The notes under the pieces were generated by a model that worked only from the letters and a program-made list of their open reading frames with translations, was not told where the DNA came from and did no database searches. Positions 26,267 through 35,465 of a stretch of DNA of 64,000 bases are shown in pieces (position 1 is the stretch's first letter; each line of letters opens with the position of its first letter). Position numbers and translations under genes: made by a program. Source of the stretch: Acidobacteria bacterium UBA7540 (lineage in GTDB: Bacteria > Acidobacteriota > Terriglobia > UBA7540); assembly GCA_002478145.1 (NCBI GenBank), contig DLMI01000011.1:78530-142529 (forward strand), given 5' to 3'.

Positions 26267-27365
26267 AGTCCTTCAAGTAGGTAGATGCGATTACGGGAAG
26301 GGCAAAGTCGGAAGCTGTCTGCCTCGCCGCTTGGCCTGCCTGACTTAGCCAGTCCCACGAGCGCAGCGCGGATTCGAGCGTCTTGGCAAGCTCGGCGACT
26401 GGCTCTGGCGCGCGGTGGTCAAAGGAAAGACCGTTCGTCCCCTCCGCGAGAAAGTCCCGAAAGCACGCGAGGCGCGAGACCAGGATCGGACACCCAAAGG
26501 CCATGGCTTCCAGCGGGGCCAGCCCAAGCGCCTCTCCCTGGTCTGCGAGGGACGGGTAGACAAATAGAGCCGCCCGCCGGTACCAAGCCTCAAGCTCGTC
26601 CTCATTGAAAACCGGCCCCACCCATTCCACCGGGGGGCCCAATGCGACGGACCGCTCCTCCAAACGCCGGCGGTAAGCTTCTCCTCCCCCCCCGCTCGCC
26701 TCTTCCCATGGGCCAACGATGGCGAGGCGCCACCCAGTGCCCCCCTTCAGGAGGCCGAAAGCTTCTACCAAATAATCAAGGCCTTTTTCGGGGTGAATGC
26801 GTCCCACGTAAAGAACCAGCTTCTCCGTTTTCTCGGAGGCAGAGTCGCCACCGGTGAAGTCCCCACGCATGATTGGATACGGAATATGGCACACCTTCCC
26901 CCCGTCGGCAGGGATTTCTTTGCGGATCGCGTCCGCGACGGCTCGCGAAATAGTCTGAATGCGGCTTGCGTGGCGGTAAAAGCGCATCTGGCCTTTGGGA
27001 TACCGGGCCACGTGGACGTAGAGTGCTCCGAATCGCCGGGTGCGGATCAGGAGCGGAAGCACGGGGTTGTTGGTCACCAAAATATCGGCTTTAGGGAGCA
27101 CCCTCAGCACGCGCAGTGCGTACCAGAGGTCCCTCCACACGACCACGCGTCTCTTCGACGAGAACTCAAAACCCCTTACCCGCACATGATGGACGCCATC
27201 CAGCCATTGCTCATCCGGAAGCTCTGAAAATGTGCGGGAGACGTGCGTTACCTCGTGCCCTCTCTTTGCGAACTCTCTTCCAAGACTAAACCACACCTTC
27301 TCTATAGCTCCGCCACGGATCGGGGGGATAGGCAACGTGCCTCCTTGGACGATAGTGATCTTCAA
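26238..27365 (-). CDS. GT4-family glycosyltransferase
   Basis: The better start is TTG 27365 (LKITIVQGG), six bases after GAGGAA; the frame is open to 27470 but the extra 35 residues do not resemble a GT. 375 residues. TLPIPPIRGGAIEKVWFSLG gives the acceptor-site glycine loop, LVLYVGRIHPEKGLDYLVEA near 190 opens the donor domain, and YPSLADQGEALGLAPLEAMA near 285 with an extended loop provides the E-x7-E region. Substrates are unknown. It overlaps the following GT2 gene. Confidence 0.85.
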   Translation of the reverse strand: MKITIVQGGTLPIPPIRGGAIEKVWFSLGREFAKRGHEVTHVSRTFSELPDEQWLDGVHHVRVRGFEFSSKRRVVVWRDLWYALRVLRVLPKADILVTNNPVLPLLIRTRRFGALYVHVARYPKGQMRFYRHASRIQTISRAVADAIRKEIPADGGKVCHIPYPIMRGDFTGGDSASEKTEKLVLYVGRIHPEKGLDYLVEAFGLLKGGTGWRLAIVGPWEEASGGGGEAYRRRLEERSVALGPPVEWVGPVFNEDELEAWYRRAALFVYPSLADQGEALGLAPLEAMAFGCPILVSRLACFRDFLAEGTNGLSFDHRAPEPVAELAKTLESALRSWDWLSQAGQAARQTASDFALPVIASTYLKDFERVVSLGA

Positions 27366-27496
27366 AGCAGTTCCTCGTGCATGTCTTGGGAGGCGGTAAG
27401 GGAATGCCTTCAACCTGCAGCATGCCTCTGGCTCTCCTCCACCCAGCTTAATGTCAGGCTGCACCCGCATAGGGCATTGTCGAACGCTCGCGGCCT

Positions 27497-28138
27497 TTAG
27501 TAGAAGTAGATGTCAGTGCTGGTCACCCCAAGGCGGCAGGGCCCAGTCCCCTCAAACACGCGGACTCTTTTCGCCGACTTCCGTAGCGCCCTGTAGGTGG
27601 GCCTCCACGAGTCGTCCACGACGATGATCCCATCCCGAGCGATGTTCTGTTCCGCCCTCTTGAAGCAGAGAGGCCGCTCGTTGTAACTCCAATCCTGCCC
27701 GTCAATTAAAACAACGTCGTAGGTTTCTTCGCCTATCGCGTTCAGGTAAGCGGAACGCGCAAAATTGTTTGGGTTCCTGAAATCGAACGGGCAAAGGTGG
27801 ATCTGGACATTTGTCATGCCATTCAGAGCCAGCCTGTCGCTGACGAGGTTGAACCAGGCCTGATCATCTTCGACCGATACCACCCGGCGACATCGACGTG
27901 CAAAGAATAAAGTCGACCCTCCGGTTCCGTATTCGAACACATGCATTCTTTCGCTCAGGAAACTTTTCAAAAAATCGATAGCCTCCCAGGACAGCCAGGG
28001 AACCTCCAAGTCGACAGGGACTTGCTTGCGGAACCATAGGTTTATTAGGCTCCATCTTACATAGCGTGGTATGTCGGTGGGACCGGTGAGCAAATGCTTG
28101 CCCACTAGCATTACCCGTTGCGAATTACTTAAGTCCAT
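27497..28138 (-). CDS. methyltransferase-like protein
   Basis: 213 residues. A Rossmann-type SAM motif is seen as MHVFEYGTGGSTLFFARRC near 75, followed by VVSVEDDQAWFNLVSDRLAL and the motif-IV-like YDVVLIDGQDWSYNERPLCF. IVVDDSWRPTYRAL lies near 175. It resembles the class I methyltransferases with the EYGxGxST signature found among glycan genes. Neighbouring genes are GT4s on both sides. Activity on a sugar is presumed; it could also have lost activity and act as a partner. Confidence 0.7.
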   Translation of the reverse strand: MDLSNSQRVMLVGKHLLTGPTDIPRYVRWSLINLWFRKQVPVDLEVPWLSWEAIDFLKSFLSERMHVFEYGTGGSTLFFARRCRRVVSVEDDQAWFNLVSDRLALNGMTNVQIHLCPFDFRNPNNFARSAYLNAIGEETYDVVLIDGQDWSYNERPLCFKRAEQNIARDGIIVVDDSWRPTYRALRKSAKRVRVFEGTGPCRLGVTSTDIYFY

Positions 28139-28295
28139 CCGCCTTCCCTCATACGAACATTAGGAAAACGAGGTCACGGCAGTGGCGGATTTTGGGTCGC
28201 CAGGCTGTGTGGGACACGGGGCAAAGACGCGATCGGGGCGCCAAAGGCGTATCGGCGACCTCTCCAGTCCTCCCGACGCAGCCAGAGTGATGCCC

Positions 28296-29468
28296 TCAAC
28301 GAACGAGATGCCCCACCGCCCCCAGTAGTCGAGTGGCGTGATCTTGCCATTTGAAGCGACTGGCCGCGCGCCTGCGGCCACTCTCGCTGCACTGCTGCCG
28401 CAGAGCTTCGTTGGCGGACAGTAAGCGGACCTTCTCAGCCAAGTCATCCGGGTCCCATGTCCGGAAGTAAAGCGCCGATTCCCCACAAATCTCCCGATTC
28501 ACAGGCGTGTCTGCGGCCACGATGGGCAGACCGTAGGCCATTGCCTCGACCATGGGGAAGCCGAACGACTCGATGAAGGAGGGAAAGACAAAGAGGTCGG
28601 AGCCGAGATAGAGGCGTTCTACCTCTCGCTTCCCTAACGGACCAACGAACTGAACGCATCGGGCAATTTCGGGCGCTTGCGCGAGGGCTATGTCCTCCAG
28701 CCGCCCGACCGCGTTCCTTACCAATTCCCAATGTGGGTTGGCCGTGGTCTTCAACACGAACCCCCTGCCGCCATCCCGGTTCAAGAGGGGCATCGCTTTG
28801 AGGAGAGTGTCCAGGTTCTTGTGCTCGGCGTAAAGGGATACGTACAGCAGTCTCATGGGGGAGGGCCCGGACGTGTCTTCATGCCCGGATGGTGCAGGGA
28901 AGGTCCCGGCTACCCCGTTATGAACTTCAGCCCCGTAAGCATTGACCATGGCCTTGTGGGGCGGGACCTCAACGTACTCCCTCAGTTCGTCTAACATAGC
29001 CTGCGTCGGCGTCATCACCACATCCGCATTGCGGACGCTACATCCAATCAGCCACCGGCCCAACCAGAACGCAGTCCTCCTCTTCAGGCTCTGCCTCGGC
29101 ACAATCATCTCTTGGTACAGCTTCGAGAAATAGACAGCGTTCCGGACGAGCAGGATTTGCTTGACCGGGCAACGAAACATCGCAAAGTTGGCGGTGGAGA
29201 ATAACACATCCACTCTCTCCCGGCGCAGGAAGCGACGGAGAGTGACTTGCTCCCACCAGAATCTCTTCCCCCACGCCCCGTGCCCCACCGAGGTTGCAAC
29301 GAGCCGCACATTCCGAGGCAATCCCTTCTGCCTCTCCGCCGTCTCAGGCGGCAAGAAGACGTCGAACTCGTAGCCGCTTTCGGGCGGGGGCAGGCAACGA
29401 AGCACGTTGGTGGTGTAGGTGATCGCCCCACCCATTTTGGCCGAGACGGCATTGATGACGACCTTCAA
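28296..29468 (-). CDS. GT4-family glycosyltransferase
   Basis: Start TTG 29468 (LKVVINAVSAKMGGAITYTT) overlaps the stop of the AsnB gene (TTGA) and has GGGAG upstream; the frame further upstream only shadows AsnB. 390 residues. Motifs: the glycine loop KMGGAITY, FWWEQVTLRRFLRRERVDVL near 80, YGAEVHNG, and FVFPSFIESFGFPMVEAMAY near 285 (E-x7-E). It likely adds rhamnose or mannose, as for similar loci, but this is inference. The 157-bp gap downstream (28139-28295) shows no gene. Confidence 0.87.
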   Translation of the reverse strand: MKVVINAVSAKMGGAITYTTNVLRCLPPPESGYEFDVFLPPETAERQKGLPRNVRLVATSVGHGAWGKRFWWEQVTLRRFLRRERVDVLFSTANFAMFRCPVKQILLVRNAVYFSKLYQEMIVPRQSLKRRTAFWLGRWLIGCSVRNADVVMTPTQAMLDELREYVEVPPHKAMVNAYGAEVHNGVAGTFPAPSGHEDTSGPSPMRLLYVSLYAEHKNLDTLLKAMPLLNRDGGRGFVLKTTANPHWELVRNAVGRLEDIALAQAPEIARCVQFVGPLGKREVERLYLGSDLFVFPSFIESFGFPMVEAMAYGLPIVAADTPVNREICGESALYFRTWDPDDLAEKVRLLSANEALRQQCSESGRRRAASRFKWQDHATRLLGAVGHLVR

Positions 29469-31366
29469 GGTGACTCCCAGATATTGCGACGAATCCAGTG
29501 CCTTAGAACGTAAAGCGCCCAGGGCCGTGACCAACTGGTCTTCCCAGCCAGAAAGGCGTGCCAAACTCTCTCCACCGCCCGCTGCTCGAGAGGGCATTTA
29601 TCAGCGTCCCCTCTGCTCAGGAGCTCAGTCCCCACCTCGGCCCGCAAGCCGTTGCCCAACCACCGCTCAAACGGCAGCGTGAAGCCCATCTTGCGGCGAG
29701 AGTAGATCTCCCTGGGCAAACGCTGACCGACCGACCGCAGGAGAAGGGGCTTGGGTATGGGGGGATCGAGCTTGAGCCTGCCGGCCAGGGGAAGAACGTA
29801 CTCCCATAGCCTGTAATCCAGGAACGGGGTCCGAGCCTCGAGCGAAACGGCCATGCTCATGCAATCGGTATCCCGGAGGAGCGTGTTGGCCATGTACGTT
29901 GACGCCTCGAGGACAGAGACCTGGTTGACCGGGTCAAGCTCGCGAACCTGCTCAACCAATTCTGCGTAATTTCCGGGCAACACAAAGTTGCCGTTCCACA
30001 GCTCTTGACGGGGCAGCATGCTTCGGACGGCTCCCGGCAGGAAGAGCGCCCGCAACAGGAAGTAGGGCTGGTTCCCATAATAGTCATTGCCGGCCAGGGC
30101 CAAGGCCTTCGAAAGCCTGTTTGTTTCGCTCCCCCCAAGCAGGGCGTTAAAGCCTCTTGCGAGAGGCGCCAACCATCCGGCGTACCTTTGGAAGCTCATC
30201 ATTTTGGGCACAGAACAGAAGGTCGAGTATCCGGCGAAAATCTCATCCCCACCCAGTCCGCTCAGCGCCACGGTAACTCCGGCCTCTTTGGTAGCCCGAG
30301 AAATGACGTAAGTGTTGATGCCGTCGACGCTCGGTTGGTCCATCCCGCCCAAGGCGCTTGGGATTTCTTCCAGGAGCCGCTTGTCGGTGAGCTCGATCTT
30401 ATGGTGATGGCAAGCGTGCTCGCGCGCCACCTGGTCGGAATACCTGGCCTCACAGAAGTCGCTTTCCCCGAAGACGACGGAGAAGGTCTCGAGCGGTCTC
30501 TGAGACGCCTCGCTGGCCGCGGCAACAATGCAACTCGAGTCCACACCACCACTGAGGAAAACACCGATGGGAACATCGCTGATCAATCTCTCCGAGACCG
30601 CCTGCAGAATTAGCCCTCGAATTGCCGCCAAAGCCTCGTCCGGAGCATCCGTCGCCGGAGGTCTGGAAGCCACTTCCGCCAAGCTCCAGTATCTGCGGGT
30701 TTCGAGATGCTTCTTTTCCCAAATGAGAGTATGGCCGGGGGGAAGCGACCGCACGCCCTCGATGATGGTGACGGGGTCCTGAACGCCTCCGAAAGCCAGG
30801 TAGGATGCCAGGCCCGTCATATCCAGGCGGCGCGGCACAAGCCCGCTGGCCAGCAAGGCGCGAACTTCCGATCCGAAGAGGAACCGGTCGGGCGACGCGT
30901 AGTAATAGAGCGGCTTAACACCCAGCCGGTCGCGCGCCAGAAAGAGCCTTTCCCTTCGCGCATCCCACAGCGCAAAAGCGAACATTCCGCCGAGACGGTC
31001 AAGACACGCCTCCCCCCACTCGCCATAGGCCTCGAGGAGCACTTCCGTGTCCCCGGTGGAGGTGAAGCGATGGCCCAGTTTCTGGAGTTCGCTGCGGACT
31101 TGCTGGAAATTGTAGATTTCTCCGTTAAAGACCAGCCAATTGCCTGTCTCAGGATCATGCATCGGCATATGCCCGGCCGGCGAGAGATCGAGGATGGCCA
31201 AGCGGCGGCTTCCCAGCCCGACGCACTGCTGCGCGTCCGAGCGGAGCGGAAGGATCTCCATCCCTTCATCGTCAGGACCGCGATGAGCCAATGCCCGTGT
31301 GCCCAGGCTGAGCGCCCGGTCAACTTCGGGCGAGCGTTTGCCGACTAGTCCAAAGATTCCGCACAC
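29465..31366 (-). CDS. asnB: asparagine synthase-like glutamine amidotransferase
   Basis: 633 residues beginning MCGIFGLVGK: Cys2 is the catalytic nucleophile of the class II (Ntn) glutaminase domain (residues 1-200; GPDDEGMEI, LVFNGEIYNFQ). The synthetase domain has the ATP-pyrophosphatase loop IGVFLSGGVDSSCIVAAASE near 255 and GLGGDEIFAGYSTF near 365. The full catalytic set is present. AsnB homologues in polysaccharide loci probably amidate carboxylated sugars or other glycan acids instead of making asparagine; this is family knowledge, with no direct proof here. It precedes and overlaps a GT4 gene. Confidence 0.9.
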   Translation of the reverse strand: MCGIFGLVGKRSPEVDRALSLGTRALAHRGPDDEGMEILPLRSDAQQCVGLGSRRLAILDLSPAGHMPMHDPETGNWLVFNGEIYNFQQVRSELQKLGHRFTSTGDTEVLLEAYGEWGEACLDRLGGMFAFALWDARRERLFLARDRLGVKPLYYYASPDRFLFGSEVRALLASGLVPRRLDMTGLASYLAFGGVQDPVTIIEGVRSLPPGHTLIWEKKHLETRRYWSLAEVASRPPATDAPDEALAAIRGLILQAVSERLISDVPIGVFLSGGVDSSCIVAAASEASQRPLETFSVVFGESDFCEARYSDQVAREHACHHHKIELTDKRLLEEIPSALGGMDQPSVDGINTYVISRATKEAGVTVALSGLGGDEIFAGYSTFCSVPKMMSFQRYAGWLAPLARGFNALLGGSETNRLSKALALAGNDYYGNQPYFLLRALFLPGAVRSMLPRQELWNGNFVLPGNYAELVEQVRELDPVNQVSVLEASTYMANTLLRDTDCMSMAVSLEARTPFLDYRLWEYVLPLAGRLKLDPPIPKPLLLRSVGQRLPREIYSRRKMGFTLPFERWLGNGLRAEVGTELLSRGDADKCPLEQRAVERVWHAFLAGKTSWSRPWALYVLRHWIRRNIWESP

Positions 31367-31394
31367 GGTCTTATCTCTTTCGAGGTGCCTTCCG

Positions 31395-31565
31395 GTTTCT
31401 CTGTGCCTCAGTGCCTCTGTGGTTCTTGTTCACCGCTGATACTACTTTCGGGTCTGTCATGCCGAGTCCGCCACGGCGGACGAAGCATCTCGGCATTTTT
31501 CCGCACTGTTTGAGCTTACAAATGTGGGGATTCTTCGCTTCGCTCAGAATGACAGGCGGTGGCGC
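31395..31565. repeat. dispersed hairpin repeat copies
   Basis: The 205-bp gap between AsnB and the next GT contains GTGCCTCAGTGCCTCTGTGG (31404-31423), GTCATGCCGAGTCCGCCACG with the perfect stem GTCCGCC/GGCGGAC near 31464-31480, and CTTCGCTCAGAATGACAGG near 31542-31560. These belong to the same 'TCATTCTGAGCGAAGAATC' family as the elements at 34.1 and 63.8 kb. No gene is seen. Confidence 0.6.
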
Positions 31566-31571
31566 TTTCCC

Positions 31572-32738
31572 CTACGCAGGAGGATTCTTCGCTTCAAAGC
31601 ACCTGGACAGTGCGTTATGGAATCCTGCGAGAGTGGAATCATAACTCCAGCTTTGAACCGTGCATCGTGCCTTCTCACCCAGCAGTAACAGGCGCTGTTC
31701 GGACTCGCAGGCGCGATCTATAGCCGAGGCCAGAGCCGCCGGGTCGTTCTCGGGTACCATGTATCCGTTCTCGCCCTCGATGATCAGATCGTGTGCCGCC
31801 CCAACCTTCCGCGTGGCGATCACCGGCAGCCCACTTGCCATTGCCTCATTGAGGACGAGCCCCCACTGTTCAACCTCGGAGGGCAGGACGAACAGGTCCG
31901 CAGCAGCGTAAAACCTGGGCAAGTCCTTCCAATCGTGGAACCCCAGGAAAAAAACTTGCGGCAAATTTTGTGCCAGCTTTTCGAGCGACTTTCTTTTGGC
32001 GCCGTCGCCGACGATGAGCAGTCCAATGTCGGATCGCTTTGTGGAAAGCCGCCGCAAAGCTTCAATCAGCACATCAACGCGTTTCAACCCGATTAATCGG
32101 CCCACGTAAAGCAGCAGATAACGCTGCCCCCAGCCGTTTTCGTCCCGTATGGTTTGGCGGGAAACGCGATAATGGTCCGCCTGGGTCTGAAAACACTCGT
32201 TATCTACCGCATAGCGCGCCAGGAAGATCTTTTCCGGTGTCGCACCGTAGAATTGCCAATACTGAGAATTCAAGGTCCCGACGGATAGGAAGGCCGAAAC
32301 ACGTTTTGTGAGCCACCCAAGGACCAACCGCTTCAGTGCAAGCTTAAGCTGTGGTTTCCCCTGCTCTGCAACCACGTTCGAGTCAGTCCGCACTAGCATC
32401 GGAATCCGGTGGGCGATAACCCAGAGAATCGCCAGCATTGTAGTCGCGGTGTTATAACCGTAGATGACAACTGCATCGGGTCGGAAAGCTCTAAGCTCTC
32501 GCCACACGCCGGGATTGATGGCTCCTACCAATAGCCGGCCATGCCATCTTGCCGGCGCAAAGTTCTTGAGGTAGCGTGCCGGGTATGGATGTGCGCCAAG
32601 ACGCCATTGCTGTCCCGGCTGGTGGTCGCGAGAGTACAGCACTTGAATATCGTAGTCCCCCGACCTCGCAAGGCGTTCAAAAAGCGGCTCACGATAGGGT
32701 GTCGGGACGCCAACCAAAATCGCAACGCGTTTCTTCAT
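31572..32738 (-). CDS. GT4-family glycosyltransferase
   Basis: ATG 32738 (MKKRVAILVGVPTPYREPLF) overlaps the stop of the upstream ligase gene (ATGA) and is preferred to the open frame up to 32897. 388 residues. The N-terminal PTPYREPLFERL is typical for the subgroup acting in O-antigen assembly. YLLLYVGRLIGLKRVDVLIE near 205 and FVLPSEVEQWGLVLNEAMAS near 295 give the donor domain and E-x7-E. The last residues (CFEAKNPPA) run into the repeat region, so the C-terminus may have been reshaped by it. Confidence 0.88.
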   Translation of the reverse strand: MKKRVAILVGVPTPYREPLFERLARSGDYDIQVLYSRDHQPGQQWRLGAHPYPARYLKNFAPARWHGRLLVGAINPGVWRELRAFRPDAVVIYGYNTATTMLAILWVIAHRIPMLVRTDSNVVAEQGKPQLKLALKRLVLGWLTKRVSAFLSVGTLNSQYWQFYGATPEKIFLARYAVDNECFQTQADHYRVSRQTIRDENGWGQRYLLLYVGRLIGLKRVDVLIEALRRLSTKRSDIGLLIVGDGAKRKSLEKLAQNLPQVFFLGFHDWKDLPRFYAAADLFVLPSEVEQWGLVLNEAMASGLPVIATRKVGAAHDLIIEGENGYMVPENDPAALASAIDRACESEQRLLLLGEKARCTVQSWSYDSTLAGFHNALSRCFEAKNPPA

Positions 32739-34009
32739 CGCGAAACTCGGACGGGAGTAGTGAGGCGGGCAGCCAAGACGCCGAAGACCAGCCAGAACAA
32801 GATCGTTGAAAAAAAGCCTACACTGGTGAGCCACGCTTCGAAAAATGCGCTTGCCAACCCTCCTACCAAACACGCTGAAAGCGTGAGCATCACCCAAAAC
32901 TCCTCTCCCGTTTGATGCAGCCTACGGAAGAGCATTAAGCGCTGGATCGCTGCGACAAGCACCCACGCCAGCGGGAGGAGCACAAAGCCAGCACCTATTA
33001 AACCGACTTCCTCTACCAACGCAAGGTAGCTGTTGACCTTCTCGCGCACGGCGCTGCCGCTTTCGAATGCAAACTCCCAGTCCTCGCTATACCCTTTGCT
33101 TACCCCAAACCCCACCCCGACCAGCGGGCTTTCCTGGGCCGCCTCCCACGAGGCGCTGAGGAGCTCTCCCCTCGACCTAAGAATGTAGGAACTGCCCTTA
33201 TAAATGTAGACTCGGTTCAAGTTCTGCACATATTCAGGGAAGTACAAGCCCATAATGACCGCGGTGACAAGCGAGCCGCCCAGGAACAATCCAAAAGCCC
33301 GGCGGTGGGCAAAGTAGAGCCACCATCCGCACCCAAGAAAGGCGGCGGCAAGGCCCCCCCTGGATCTCGACATGAGCAAGAAGATGAAATAAGCTATGGT
33401 GAGTAGAACATTGGCAATCCGGATCTGCGGTGCCTTGTCAAACGACCGTAACAACTGGAGTAGCAGGACGGGTCCGACCAAGGGGATGAAGGCCCCGAGA
33501 CCATTCGGATTTCCGAAGGGGCCTGCGAAATAACCCGCGCGCGCAGGCAAGACATGTATGCCCGCCAAGGCGCAGCCCAGCGCCACGATCACAGCGCACC
33601 AATAAACCTGGTCGAGAAGCTTGCACGAGCCTCCGGATGGGCCTGGAGATTCCAGCCTCCCATACAGCATGGCCGCCGCAGCCAAGCAACCAAAAGTCGC
33701 AGCTTTTAGGATCGTCATCAGGCCGTTTACCGAATAGGAGCTTGAAATCGCCGCGTAGGCCACAAAGCAAAAAAGGCTCAGATGCATCGGATGCCAAATA
33801 GAACGGCTTCCCTGCACAGAGCTCCGCAGAAGCATGCCCAGCGCCAAAGCAAGGAGCATGACCCAGCGGAACTCACCCAGCACTCCCCCTCGATTTACGA
33901 TCGGCATCGAAGCACCCAGGAAAGCCAGCAGGGTGGACAGGACGAGGAAGTGCGGCGGAATTAGAGAAGCGAAGAGGACAAGCGCGGCCACTACAATCGC
34001 AACTGTCAC
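32735..34009 (-). CDS. O-antigen ligase/polymerase family membrane protein (WaaL/Wzy)
   Basis: 424 residues; GTG 34009 has GGAGG seven bases upstream. About ten hydrophobic segments with the periplasmic loop between residues ~255-330 (SYILRSRGELLSASWEAAQE, SPLVGVGFGVSKG) and the following ALVEEVGLIGAGFVLLPLAW, a layout shared by WaaL ligases and Wzy polymerases. PFGNPNGLGAFIPLVGPVLL near 165 is another family motif. It could polymerise repeat units for the Wzx route or ligate glycan to a lipid; sequence alone does not separate these. It is coupled to the downstream GT4. Confidence 0.85.
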   Translation of the reverse strand: MTVAIVVAALVLFASLIPPHFLVLSTLLAFLGASMPIVNRGGVLGEFRWVMLLALALGMLLRSSVQGSRSIWHPMHLSLFCFVAYAAISSSYSVNGLMTILKAATFGCLAAAAMLYGRLESPGPSGGSCKLLDQVYWCAVIVALGCALAGIHVLPARAGYFAGPFGNPNGLGAFIPLVGPVLLLQLLRSFDKAPQIRIANVLLTIAYFIFLLMSRSRGGLAAAFLGCGWWLYFAHRRAFGLFLGGSLVTAVIMGLYFPEYVQNLNRVYIYKGSSYILRSRGELLSASWEAAQESPLVGVGFGVSKGYSEDWEFAFESGSAVREKVNSYLALVEEVGLIGAGFVLLPLAWVLVAAIQRLMLFRRLHQTGEEFWVMLTLSACLVGGLASAFFEAWLTSVGFFSTILFWLVFGVLAARLTTPVRVSR

Positions 34010-34106
34010 CTACCAACCTCCTCTACCCACGAGAATCATTAGCGGATGCTGAAAAACCTTTGTGAACGTTGTCATTCCGACCCAGACCGCTCGCCTGCCA
34101 TGCTGT

Positions 34107-34252
34107 CATTCTGAGTCCTTCGCTGTCATCCTGAGCGCAGCGAAGGATCTCGCCCTGCCCGCTCAGGATAAACTGCGCGGAGAATCTCGCTCTGGACTTT
34201 TCCGCCGAGAAACGACAGGGCGAGATGCTTCGCTGCGCTCAGCATGACAGAC
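34107..34252. repeat. inverted-repeat hairpin element
   Basis: Within the gene-free stretch 34010-34321, arms of 35 bp at 34123-34157 and 34216-34250 are inverted copies (33 of 35 match), starting CTGTCATCCTGAGCGCAGCG. They enclose about 58 bp. The interior (ATAAACTGCGCGGAGAATCT) recurs at 63.95 kb. This looks like a dispersed palindromic element and could form a strong RNA hairpin downstream of the GT9 gene. Confidence 0.75.
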
Positions 34253-34321
34253 CCGGAGGTGGTATGAGAAGTTTGTTTCATAATTCATTCAGAGCTTCAA
34301 AGCGGCGGGCGAGTCGCCGAC

Positions 34322-35452
34322 CTATTCGGGTGATTTGAGAACAAGGCTCGACCCACCGCTGAGGTGCTGCATAAGATGGGGGCTTCCGGCAATCGCAGCG
34401 ACCACCTGCTCGACCGTAACGGACTCGATTCTGGCATCTGAAGAGGTCACCACTACGTGGCGAGGGTCCGCTGGGCAAGGCCCCCAAAGCTCGGGAAAGC
34501 TGGGTCCGAAAACCGCAATAACCGGAACGCGCAAGGCGGCGGCAATGTGCATGGGGCCGCAGTCGTTGCAGAGCAAGAGGGCGAAACGCCGGATCAGGGC
34601 ACAAAGCTTTCCCACCGTTAGGGTCGCAGGCGCTTGCACAACCGTTGTCCTGACGCTCTCAACGAAGCCCTGTACGGCCTCGGCATCTGCCGGGCTTCCC
34701 GTAACCACAACCTTGCAGTCGAATTTCCCCGCTAGATGCTCGGCAACACGCGCGAAGCGGTCTGCCGGCCAGCGCTTCTCCGGGCCGCCCGCGCCCGGGT
34801 GTACTCCGAGAAGGCGGCTTCCGGCCACTCCTTGTTCTTGCAGCCATTCGTCCGCCCAGGCCAAGTCAGCGTCGCAGAGACCAACGGAGGGTGCGCTCTC
34901 CAGGGCAGGCACATCCAATGCCCGAAGAAGGCCATAGGCATGTTCAACACGATGCCGGTGATGGTCAGTACCTACGGCCGGTTTGGTCTCTTGCATTGCG
35001 GCGCCGTCCAGGCAGACTTGCGTATGGATTCCGGTGCAGAGACCCAGGATGCGGTCCATGGGATGGTCGTAGCAAACCACCAGCAAGTCGTACGACCGCG
35101 CTCGCAGCTCGCGAATCAGCTTGACGGTGTCCAGAAATCCCGCACGCGGCGACTCCCGCCTCAGCGTCCATCGCGCCTCATACGTGATAACCTCATTTAC
35201 TGCCGGATGGTTTCTGGGAATGTCCGCCACAGCGCTTTTGCAGACGACCGCGATATGAGCTTGGGGGTACCTCAACCTGAGATTGGCGAAGAGCGGGGTC
35301 AGCAAGACAAGATCGCCGAGGTGAGACAGGCAGATGCACAGGACTCGGCGGGGCTGGTGACCATCTGTACGCGATGAGTAAGCACAGAAGGCCCGATTTG
35401 CCGCCCTCAGGGTGCCGAGAACTGCTCGCGCCGCTGTACGGGACAATGACAT
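34322..35452 (-). CDS. GT9-family heptosyltransferase-like protein
   Basis: 376 residues. N-terminal VLCICLSHLGDLVLLTPLFA near 35-55 is the GT9 signature, then LGVHPGAGGPEKRWPADRFA near 200 and LLCNDCGPMHIAAALRVPVI near 295, where the D-x-G-x-x-H motif binds the ADP-heptose. VFGPSFPELWGPCP closes the domain. GT9 members add heptose to LPS core or to other surface glycans. It follows the GT39 gene by 13 bp, and the hairpin element lies after its stop. Confidence 0.88.
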   Translation of the reverse strand: MSLSRTAARAVLGTLRAANRAFCAYSSRTDGHQPRRVLCICLSHLGDLVLLTPLFANLRLRYPQAHIAVVCKSAVADIPRNHPAVNEVITYEARWTLRRESPRAGFLDTVKLIRELRARSYDLLVVCYDHPMDRILGLCTGIHTQVCLDGAAMQETKPAVGTDHHRHRVEHAYGLLRALDVPALESAPSVGLCDADLAWADEWLQEQGVAGSRLLGVHPGAGGPEKRWPADRFARVAEHLAGKFDCKVVVTGSPADAEAVQGFVESVRTTVVQAPATLTVGKLCALIRRFALLLCNDCGPMHIAAALRVPVIAVFGPSFPELWGPCPADPRHVVVTSSDARIESVTVEQVVAAIAGSPHLMQHLSGGSSLVLKSPE

Positions 35453-35465
35453 GATGCCTTAATCA

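Noticed and set aside
30707..31348. 213-codon plus-strand ORF
   Set aside because: Antisense to AsnB, whose catalytic motifs are clear; no ribosome site or family feature.
34736..35377. 213-codon plus-strand ORF
   Set aside because: Antisense to the GT9 gene; random-looking composition.
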